Notes under the pieces: generated by a model | Seen by the model: the letters and a program-made list of their open reading frames with translations, nothing else | The model's database searches: none | What the model was told of the DNA's origin: nothing | Shown here: in pieces, positions 1-5,066 of the stretch | Numbering within the stretch: the stretch's first letter is position 1 | Layout of the letters: each line of letters begins with the position of its first letter | Program-made: the position numbers and the translations under genes | Source of the DNA: JBLHGU01 sp047615875 | GTDB taxonomy: Bacteria > Pseudomonadota > Gammaproteobacteria > Arenicellales > CAJQKF01 | DNA: 5,066 nucleotides | NCBI GenBank assembly: GCA_047615875.1 | Contig: JBLHGU010000312.1 | Location: 1 to 5,066 of the forward strand | Direction: 5' to 3'

Positions 1-217
1 ACGCACACCTGGATCTGTGACTTTAGAAAACGATCCATAGTCAAAGCACCTTTGCCAACGGGAGTTAGTTTTTCCGTCGTCCCAAAAGCTATTCCAGGCG
101 TTAAATCCAAGACCGTTTCCAGTAAAAAATTACATTAAAACAATAACTTATAGTAGCTCTTCTTCATCAAAAAAACACCTTTAACACGTCTTAAGTATTA
201 AATTATCCAGTTTTACC

Positions 218-247
218 TTGACATGAGGTGCGTACCTCAAATATTCT
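218..247 (+). promoter_or_regulatory. Sigma-70-type promoter for the operon
   Basis: A perfect -35 box TTGACA lies at 218-223. An 18-bp spacer leads to TATTCT at 242-247, which matches four of six -10 positions; with a 17-bp spacer the hexamer would be the poorer ATATTC. An AT-rich stretch precedes the -35 box and could act as an UP element. Transcription would start near 253-256, giving a leader of about 90 nt before the binding-protein gene. The exact -35 match is the main support; the -10 is only fair, as often seen at regulated promoters. Confidence 0.6.
224..239. promoter_or_regulatory. Palindromic operator between -35 and -10, candidate LacI-family site
   Basis: The 16-bp element has perfect 6-bp arms, TGAGGT at 224-229 and ACCTCA at 234-239, around the centre GCGT. 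Its dyad axis falls between C231 and G232, so the centre is a CpG step. An even-length 14-16 bp dyad with a central CG is the usual LacI/GalR-family operator form, where a hinge-helix leucine kinks the DNA. It sits directly between the promoter boxes, where bound repressor would exclude RNA polymerase. A LacI-family repressor is encoded in the same operon (3473-4570) and is the inferred ligand. I saw no second copy in the window. Confidence 0.55.
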
Positions 248-327
248 GACGTTACAGTATTGTGATTAAAAAGAAAATTTTCATTCTACTGATTAAAAAT
301 GTTTAGCCTTTCGCTGTCAGAATATTT
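239..327. repeat. 12-bp perfect inverted repeat pair flanking the leader
   Basis: AAATATTCTGAC at 239-250 is the exact reverse complement of GTCAGAATATTT at 316-327; 65 nt separate the arms. The left arm covers the predicted -10 box and shares its first base with the last base of the palindromic operator. The right arm ends a few bases before the Shine-Dalgarno sequence. If transcription starts near 254 the left arm is not transcribed, so an mRNA hairpin would form only in transcripts from further upstream. It could be a pair of sites for a second regulator. The function is unknown. Confidence 0.5.
263..299 (+). repeat. Short direct repeat TGATTAAAAA, two copies 27 bp apart
   Basis: TGATTAAAAA occurs at 263-272 and again at 290-299. 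Between the copies lies the perfect 10-bp palindrome GAAAATTTTC at 273-282. Both lie in the AT-rich leader between the predicted promoter and the first gene. With this base composition such repeats are not rare, so no function is assigned. Confidence 0.4.
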
Positions 328-333
328 ATCCTT

Positions 334-339
334 AGGAGG
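334..339 (+). promoter_or_regulatory. Strong ribosome binding site of the binding-protein gene
   Basis: AGGAGG at 334-339 is a perfect Shine-Dalgarno core, placed 5 nt before the ATG at 345. It is clearly stronger than the sites ahead of the kinase (GAAGAG, 1808-1813) and the repressor (AGGA, 3462-3465). This fits a binding protein made in excess over the other operon products, and it fixes the start codon. Confidence 0.85.
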
Positions 340-344
340 AAAAA

Positions 345-1664
345 ATGAACAAAGTGAAATATGCAACTATTGGAGCGTTTACGCTTGTTGCTGCAAATGT
401 AGCAAGTATTGCCCAAGCCGATGATCTAACCTTATGTTGGGCGGCATGGGATCCGGCTAATGCTCTAGTTGAATTAAGTAAAGAATTCGAATCCCAATCC
501 GGTCACAACATGAGTTTTGAGTTTGTGCCGTGGCCAAATTTCGCCGACCGAATGTTGAACGAGTTGAACTCGGGCGGGAAATTGTGCGATCTATTGATTG
601 GCGACAGTCAATGGATTGGTGGAGGCGCCGAGAATGGTCATTACGTAAAATTGAATGATTTCTTTGATAAGGAAGGCATTTTAATGTCAGATTTTGCAGA
701 TGCCACCGTGTATGCATACTCTACCTGGCCTAAAGGTACACCCAATTATTACGCGCTGCCTGCTATGGGCGATGCTAACGGTTGGTTTTATCGTAAGGAC
801 TGGTTTGCACGCGACGACATCAAAGCGGCCTTCAAAGAGGCAAGCGGGCGTGAATTGGCCGAACCAAAAAGCCAGAAAGAATTGTTAGAAATAGCGCAAT
901 TCTTTCAAGGTCGGGAAATTGACGGGCAAACGGTATATGGTGCTGCGATCTTCACCGAGCGTGGATCTGAAGGTATCACTATGGGTGTCACCTCTGCTCT
1001 TTACCCCTGGGGTTTCAAGTACGAAAACACTCCTGGCAAGTATGACATGGAAGGCGCTGTGAACTCACCTGAAGCGGTGGAAGCACTAGAGTTTTATAAG
1101 GAATTTTATGAAACTGCCACGCCTCCAGGATATACCAATGCCTATATGGGCGAAAGTCTTGATGCTTTTAAATCGGGTCAGGTAGCCATGGCTATGAACT
1201 GGTTTGCATTTTTTCCAGGACTTTATGCGGATCCTAATACTGGCGGTGAAAAAATTGATTTCTTTGTAAATCCTCCACAAAACCAGGAAGGTTCCACACT
1301 CGGTGGTCAAGGTATATCGGTTGTCTCTTATTCGGAGAAACAGGAGGCTGCGCTGGAGTACATCAAATGGTTTGCCAACCCGGAAGTACAGGCTAAATGG
1401 TGGTCACTCGGTGGCTATTCTGCTCACAACGCCGTACTACAGGGAGAAGGTTTCAAGGAAAGTGCTCCATTTGCAGGTGATTTTCTGCAGGCTATGGGTG
1501 CGGTGCAGGACTTCTGGCAAGAGCCAGTTTATGCCGAACTACTATTAGCAATGCAGAAGCGCATGCACGACTTTGTTGTAGCCGATATCGGCACTGCAAA
1601 GGAAGCATTGGACTTGCTTATCAAAGACTGGACCGAGGTCTTTGAGGACGAAGGTAAACTCTAG
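345..1664 (+). CDS. Periplasmic sugar-binding protein of an ABC transporter (CUT1 / family 1)
   Basis: This 439-residue protein is the extracytoplasmic receptor of a carbohydrate ABC importer. Residues 1-25 form a Sec signal peptide: Lys at 3 and 5, a hydrophobic core, and an AQA-DD cleavage site after residue 25. No lipobox cysteine is present, so the mature protein of about 414 residues should be soluble in the periplasm. The length and layout fit family 1 (MalE-like) binding proteins: an early strand LTLCWAAWD (28-36), DLLIGDSQW (82-90), NSPEAVEALEFYKEF (240-254), and a late GGQGISVVSYS (320-330) followed by EYIKWFANPE (338-347). Many tryptophans (32, 35, 63, 90, 286, 352, 353) fit sugar stacking. 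The only two cysteines, C31 and C81, might form a disulfide. The start is set by AGGAGG 5 nt upstream. No permease gene follows. The ligand is unknown; kinase and isomerase neighbours suggest a sugar, polyol or sugar derivative. Confidence 0.92.
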   Translation: MNKVKYATIGAFTLVAANVASIAQADDLTLCWAAWDPANALVELSKEFESQSGHNMSFEFVPWPNFADRMLNELNSGGKLCDLLIGDSQWIGGGAENGHYVKLNDFFDKEGILMSDFADATVYAYSTWPKGTPNYYALPAMGDANGWFYRKDWFARDDIKAAFKEASGRELAEPKSQKELLEIAQFFQGREIDGQTVYGAAIFTERGSEGITMGVTSALYPWGFKYENTPGKYDMEGAVNSPEAVEALEFYKEFYETATPPGYTNAYMGESLDAFKSGQVAMAMNWFAFFPGLYADPNTGGEKIDFFVNPPQNQEGSTLGGQGISVVSYSEKQEAALEYIKWFANPEVQAKWWSLGGYSAHNAVLQGEGFKESAPFAGDFLQAMGAVQDFWQEPVYAELLLAMQKRMHDFVVADIGTAKEALDLLIKDWTEVFEDEGKL

Positions 1665-1702
1665 AAAACAGTTGCATCACCGATGTAACTTCTTGCCCAT
1701 GC

Positions 1703-1730
1703 AGGGCGCGTTACCGCGTTAACGTGCCCT
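1703..1730 (+). other. Stable intergenic stem-loop without U-tract
   Basis: The arms 1703-1713 and 1720-1730 form an 11-bp stem with one G-U pair (G1708-U1725) and a 6-nt loop (CCGCGT, 1714-1719). It starts 39 nt after the binding-protein stop codon. No run of T follows, so it is not a classical intrinsic terminator. Hairpins in this position, after the binding-protein gene of a transport operon, are known to protect the upstream mRNA from 3' exonucleases and raise the binding protein over later products; partial Rho-dependent termination is another option. The role here is inferred from position and structure only. A weaker hairpin, GCCC 1695-1698 with GGGC 1704-1707, would compete for the same 5' arm. 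Confidence 0.6.
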
Positions 1731-1819
1731 ACTCACGATTGTAAACTCAAAACTTAAAATTTATCTCCGGGTGATGAAATTCCATAGTATTGATCTAAAA
1801 GTAATCTGAAGAGACAGAA

Positions 1820-3454
1820 ATGAAACAATTCTTTAACGTAAAAGAAAGCCTTGTTACTGAAGCCATAGAAGGCATAATCGAAGTTTCTGGTGGAAAACTC
1901 GCCCGTTTAGATGGTTTCCCACACATAAAAGTTGTGATTCGTTCCGATTGGAACAAATCAAATGTAGCAATCATTTCAGGCGGTGGGTCAGGTCATGAAC
2001 CGGCTCATGCAGGTTTCGTTGGCCAGGGAATGCTAACCGCTGCAATCTGCGGGGATGTATTTGCCTCACCAAGCGTCGATGCAGTACTCGCAGGTATTCT
2101 CGCCGTTACCGGTAAGCAAGGTTGTTTACTGATTGTAAAGAATTATACGGGCGACCGGCTAAACTTCGGCTTGGCAGCAGAGCGTGCCAGAGCCTTCGGA
2201 CTAAAAGTTAATGTTGTTATAGTGGATGACGATATTGCATTACCAGATTTGCCCCAGCCACGAGGGTTAGCGGGCACTCTGTTTGTACATAAAATTACCG
2301 GCGCAATGGCCGAAGCCGGAGACGATTTACAAACCATAACAAAGACCGCACAAGAAGTAATCGAATCAATTGCATCTATTGGAATGTCACTGGATACCTG
2401 CACAGTACCTGGATCTGAAAAAGAGAATCGTATTGCACCAAATATGGCCGAGCTAGGACTGGGAATACATGGAGAAGCAGGGGTGCAACAGGTCCCGTTT
2501 GAAACTGCAAAATCTGCAATGAACATGGTACTAGATAAACTACACCACCGAATCGAACATGAACCCCATGTCGCCATACTGAATAATCTCGGCTCAACCA
2601 CACCATTAGAAATGGCTGTATTAGCCCATGAATTAGCAAGTTCCCCACAAGCCGTAAATATTAAATATATTATTGGGCCTGCAGAATTGATGACATCTCT
2701 CGATATGCATGGATTCTCAATTTCTGTAATGCCACTTAATCCAAAATGGAAAGAAGCCCTACAGAGACAAGTTGATCTATATGCCTGGCCTAAAATGACC
2801 GCATTAATGCCTGCAACAATAGAGAAATTACCAGACGGACTGAGTCCGATTAGTCCTATTGCGTCAGAGAATTTCAAAGTAAGAAACGTAATTGAACAAT
2901 GCTGCGACTTGCTTATAGGCAGTGAGAAAGAGCTTAACCGGCTGGATGCAAAATCTGGAGATGGTGATACCGGTAGCACACTCGCCACCGCGGCGCATGC
3001 GTTAAAGTCTGGTCTTGACCGTATGCCGCTGGCTGATCTGACACAATTATTTCGAGCTATCGGAAATGAATTAAGTCAAACCATGGGGGGGTCATCCGGC
3101 GTGATCCTGGCAATTTTCTTTTGTGCTGCCGGGGATGCTAGTGCAGGGGGCAAACCCACTCCTGCTGCCCTCATGGCCGGGCTCAACCGAATCAGTCAGG
3201 TCGGCGGCGCCAAGTCAGGTGATCGGACTATGATTGATGCGCTGGAACCTGCATTGGTCCAACTAACTAATGGCATGCAGTGTTCAGCGGATGCTGCACG
3301 TAAGGGAGCAGATGCTACAGCCAAGATGGGCCAGGCAAAGGCCGGACGCGCAGCTTACGTTCCGGAAGAAAACCTCCTGGGGCATAACGATCCGGGCGCT
3401 GAAGCAGTAGCACGACTTTTTGAACACCTTTCTATGTTGGAACTCGCTCGTTAA
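1820..3454 (+). CDS. Single-chain ATP-dependent dihydroxyacetone-type kinase (DhaK-DhaL fusion)
   Basis: This 544-residue cytoplasmic kinase joins both domains of the Dak family in one chain, close to the roughly 550 residues of the ATP-dependent Citrobacter-type enzyme; PTS-linked enzymes split the domains. The DhaK part (about 1-335) has SGGGSGHEP (53-61) with H59, NYTGD (108-112) with D112, and GLGIHGEAG (213-221) with H217, the histidine that binds the substrate carbonyl covalently in this family. The DhaL part (about 353-544) has D376, D381 and D383 in LDAKSGDGDTG, which hold Mg-ADP/ATP, then MGGSSG (422-427), KSGDRTMID (465-473) and KAGRAAY (507-513). All key residues are present, so activity is expected. 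It follows the hairpin gap and lies 18 bp before the repressor gene. The start has a modest GAAGAG site 6 nt upstream. The substrate may be dihydroxyacetone, erythrulose or another short ketose: related kinases serve tetritol and apiose pathways, so no gene symbol is given. Confidence 0.92.
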   Translation: MKQFFNVKESLVTEAIEGIIEVSGGKLARLDGFPHIKVVIRSDWNKSNVAIISGGGSGHEPAHAGFVGQGMLTAAICGDVFASPSVDAVLAGILAVTGKQGCLLIVKNYTGDRLNFGLAAERARAFGLKVNVVIVDDDIALPDLPQPRGLAGTLFVHKITGAMAEAGDDLQTITKTAQEVIESIASIGMSLDTCTVPGSEKENRIAPNMAELGLGIHGEAGVQQVPFETAKSAMNMVLDKLHHRIEHEPHVAILNNLGSTTPLEMAVLAHELASSPQAVNIKYIIGPAELMTSLDMHGFSISVMPLNPKWKEALQRQVDLYAWPKMTALMPATIEKLPDGLSPISPIASENFKVRNVIEQCCDLLIGSEKELNRLDAKSGDGDTGSTLATAAHALKSGLDRMPLADLTQLFRAIGNELSQTMGGSSGVILAIFFCAAGDASAGGKPTPAALMAGLNRISQVGGAKSGDRTMIDALEPALVQLTNGMQCSADAARKGADATAKMGQAKAGRAAYVPEENLLGHNDPGAEAVARLFEHLSMLELAR

Positions 3455-3472
3455 AACGGTCAGGATATAATC

Positions 3473-4570
3473 ATGACTGAAGCCTCTACAAAACCCACGG
3501 TGAACGACATAGCCAGAGTAGCTGGTGTAAGTCTAGCAACCGTTGATCGGGTCTTAAATGCACGCCCGGGGGTTCGCGCTGTCACCATTGGAAAAGTTAA
3601 CAGTGCGATTCAACAGTTGGATTATGTACGTGACACAGCTGCAGCAAATCTTGCACGGGGCCGAATCTACAAGTTTATGTTTATCTTGCCCGCAAGTGAT
3701 AACGAATTTATCGTATCACTGGAATCGCAAATTGCGGAATGCTCCCATCGATTAATTTCCGATCGCACCACGTTAAGAGTTATGAAGGTTGAAGCTTTTG
3801 ACCCTCAAGCGATGGCTACTATCATTACAAGCATCGACCCCGAAAAGGTTGATGGAATAGCAATTCTAAGTCCGGAAACTCCCTCCGTTCGAGATGCAAT
3901 TGATCATGTAAGAGCGCAGGGAGTCCAGGTTATTGCACTTGTATCCGATCTACCCAGTTCCAGACGAGATGCATTTGTAGGTATAGATAATGTTGCTGCA
4001 GGTAAAACCGCCGGTCAGTTAATGGGGCGATTTGTGCAAGATGAAAAAGGAAAAATAATGGTCATTACCGGATCATTACTAGCACGCGATCATCTGGAAA
4101 GACGACTCGGGTTTGATAGTGTAATGACCAGCGCATTTCCAAAAATCGAAGTGTTGGCTTCATTAGAAGGGCATGACGACCCAGAACTTCTTGAAAAACT
4201 GCTACCGGATGCTTTCGACGTGAACCCTGATATCAACGGTATTTATTCATCCGCAGCTGGCAATAGCGGATTAATCAACTTTCTCACCGGCCGCGGCCTT
4301 ACCAGTAAAATTACTGTAGTAGGACATGAACTAACCCCGCTTTCACGGAATGCATTGGAAACGGGTACATTCGATGCAATTATTTCCCAGGACTCAGGAC
4401 ATTTAGTCCGCAGTGCTGTGCGCATTTTGCGCGCGAGAAGTGATGATTTACCCATTAACCCGTCCCAGGAAGTCATTCGAATTGATGTATTTCTAAAAGA
4501 AAATATTCCACCACAAGGTGGCTTGTTAATTGAAAATAAAAACGAGGAGATATCTTATGAAAACTATTAA
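3473..4570 (+). CDS. LacI-family transcriptional repressor
   Basis: This 365-residue protein has the two LacI/GalR parts. An N-terminal helix-turn-helix lies at about residues 9-30 (TVNDIARVAGVS, then LATVDRVLN), followed by a hinge helix at about 52-63 (AAANLARG) whose L60 matches the leucine that enters the minor groove at the operator's central CpG. From about residue 66 it has a periplasmic-binding-protein-like effector domain, with FMFILPAS (68-75), VDGIAILSP (126-134), FVGIDN (168-173), GKIMVITGS (193-201) and ITVVGHE (280-286). The recognition helix reads TVDR at 23-26 where LacI has TVSR. The start at 3473 has AGGA 7 nt upstream and lies 18 bp after the kinase stop, so it should be co-transcribed. 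It probably represses this operon, including itself, at the palindrome 224-239, and is released by a sugar or pathway intermediate. The effector is unknown. Confidence 0.92.
   Translation: MTEASTKPTVNDIARVAGVSLATVDRVLNARPGVRAVTIGKVNSAIQQLDYVRDTAAANLARGRIYKFMFILPASDNEFIVSLESQIAECSHRLISDRTTLRVMKVEAFDPQAMATIITSIDPEKVDGIAILSPETPSVRDAIDHVRAQGVQVIALVSDLPSSRRDAFVGIDNVAAGKTAGQLMGRFVQDEKGKIMVITGSLLARDHLERRLGFDSVMTSAFPKIEVLASLEGHDDPELLEKLLPDAFDVNPDINGIYSSAAGNSGLINFLTGRGLTSKITVVGHELTPLSRNALETGTFDAIISQDSGHLVRSAVRILRARSDDLPINPSQEVIRIDVFLKENIPPQGGLLIENKNEEISYENY
4544..4550 (+). promoter_or_regulatory. Ribosome binding site of the isomerase gene, inside the repressor gene
   Basis: GAGGAGA at 4544-4550 lies 6 nt before the ATG at 4557 and sits within the last codons of the repressor gene. 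It selects the start of the downstream gene and implies that the two genes are translated from one mRNA, possibly coupled. The site also encodes part of the repressor's acidic tail (NEEISYENY). Confidence 0.75.
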
Positions 4571-5066
4571 AGGCCCTGCACTGTTTCTAGCCCAATATGC
4601 AGATGACGAGGCACCATTTAACTCATGGGATAGCATTACCAAATGGGCGGCCGATTGTGGCTACAAAGGTGTCCAGGTGCCAAGTTGGGATGCACGCCTG
4701 ATAGATTTGCCCAAAGCTGCCAGCTCTAAAGATTATTGCGATGAGTTCCTCAGTGTAGCAAAAGAAAATGGTGTGGAAGTGACCGAGTTATCAACTCACT
4801 TGCAGGGACAACTGGTAGCAGTTCATCCAGCATACGATTTCGCTTTCGATGGTTTTGCTGCTCCCCAGGTTCACGGTAATCCGGACGCCCGTCAAAAATG
4901 GGCTGTTGATCAGGTAAAAATGGCGCTATCAGCATCAAAAAATATGCAAATGACAGATCATGTTTCATTTTCCGGTGCACTGGCCTGGCCATACCTTTAC
5001 CCCTGGCCGCAGCGACCTGCCGGGCTTATCGAGACAGCATTTGAAGAATTAGCCAAACGTTGGCGC
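4557..5066 (+). CDS. Sugar phosphate isomerase/epimerase-like TIM barrel protein, 5' part
   Basis: The frame opens with ATG at 4557 and stays open to the right edge, giving the first 170 residues (MKTIKGPALFLAQYADDEAP at the start). It resembles the xylose isomerase-like / AP endonuclease family 2 TIM barrels annotated as sugar phosphate isomerases or epimerases: a first strand GPALFLAQ (6-13), GYKGVQVPSWD (35-45) as a second strand, then VTELSTHLQGQLVAVHP (75-91), a strand and loop rich in polar residues and histidine (H81, H90) typical of the metal-binding barrel face, and later TDHVSFSG (133-140). Members usually have about 270-350 residues, so roughly half is missing. There is no signal peptide, so it is cytoplasmic. 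It overlaps the repressor gene by 14 bp and has a strong GAGGAGA site. The substrate is unknown, and non-isomerase roles also occur in this fold. It is cut by the window, not broken. Confidence 0.85.
   Translation, partial: MKTIKGPALFLAQYADDEAPFNSWDSITKWAADCGYKGVQVPSWDARLIDLPKAASSKDYCDEFLSVAKENGVEVTELSTHLQGQLVAVHPAYDFAFDGFAAPQVHGNPDARQKWAVDQVKMALSASKNMQMTDHVSFSGALAWPYLYPWPQRPAGLIETAFEELAKRWR

Larger units (their letters stand above)
1..344. other. Upstream non-coding region with promoter and repeats; no confident gene
   Basis: No convincing gene is seen in this stretch. About the first 120 bases are richer in G+C than the rest, which becomes strongly AT-rich up to the first start codon, so the left edge may hold the end or the beginning of a neighbouring gene. 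A + frame is open from the left edge to a TAA at 136-138, and the opposite strand is open over about 1-129, but neither gives a recognisable protein and the minus frame has no ATG. The right part holds the promoter, palindrome, inverted repeat and short repeats listed separately. Confidence 0.6.

Noticed and set aside
261..276. CRP-like half site TGTGA at 261-265
   Set aside because: The expected second half (TCACA six bases later) is absent; the sequence there is AGAAA.
239..327. The 89-bp unit bounded by inverted repeats as a MITE
   Set aside because: No target-site duplication is seen at the flanks and no second copy is present in the window; it also contains the probable -10 box.
1703..1730. 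The intergenic hairpin as a classical Rho-independent terminator
   Set aside because: The bases after the stem are ACTCACGATT, with no T-run, so the structure is reported as a stem-loop of unproven role.
1739..1766. Possible internal promoter before the kinase (TTGTAA at 1739-1744 with TTATCT at 1761-1766, or TAAAAT at 1755-1760)
   Set aside because: The -35-like and -10-like boxes are individually weak or wrongly spaced, and AT-rich DNA yields such matches often. No operator-like dyad accompanies them.
2143..2988. A 281-codon open frame on the minus strand inside the kinase gene
   Set aside because: It lies fully antisense to a kinase with all its conserved motifs; its Ser/Ile/Pro-rich translation shows no recognisable domain. 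It is best explained as a shadow of the codon pattern on the real strand.
3085..3091. Run of seven G in the kinase gene, a possible slippage or phase-variation site
   Set aside because: It encodes the conserved Gly-Gly of the DhaL MGGSSG motif, the frame is intact, and a run of seven is short for a contingency locus.
4750..4992. An 80-codon minus-strand open frame near the right edge
   Set aside because: It is antisense to the TIM barrel isomerase frame, which has a strong ribosome site, a family-like sequence and no stop to the edge of the window.

Overview
The window reads as part of a carbohydrate uptake and catabolism operon from a Gram-negative bacterium, most likely a proteobacterium. 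The solute-binding protein has a Sec signal peptide cut by signal peptidase I and no lipobox cysteine, which fits a periplasm. The base composition is moderate, somewhat AT-rich between genes. The species cannot be named from the sequence.

Layout: positions 1-344 carry no confident gene. They hold a good sigma-70-type promoter (about 218-247) with a perfect 6-bp-arm palindrome lying between the -35 and -10 boxes, and a separate 12-bp perfect inverted repeat (239-250 / 316-327). All the genes that follow are on the + strand: a CUT1-type sugar-binding protein (345-1664); a 155-bp gap with a strong 11-bp-stem hairpin lacking a U-tract; a single-chain DhaK-DhaL dihydroxyacetone-type kinase (1820-3454); a LacI-family repressor (3473-4570), 18 bp after the kinase; and the first 170 codons of a sugar phosphate isomerase/epimerase-like TIM barrel protein (4557 to the right edge), whose start overlaps the repressor gene by 14 bp.

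Inferred logic: the binding protein captures an unknown sugar or polyol derivative in the periplasm, the TIM barrel enzyme (with enzymes beyond the window) isomerises or epimerises it, and the kinase phosphorylates a ketose such as dihydroxyacetone, erythrulose or a related short ketose. The repressor probably controls the operon from the palindrome in the promoter; because its gene lies inside the operon it would also control itself. No permease or ATPase genes are in the window, so the binding protein must use transport partners encoded elsewhere, probably further downstream. The families are all well known. What remains open is the substrate, and I see no evidence of a wholly new class of system.
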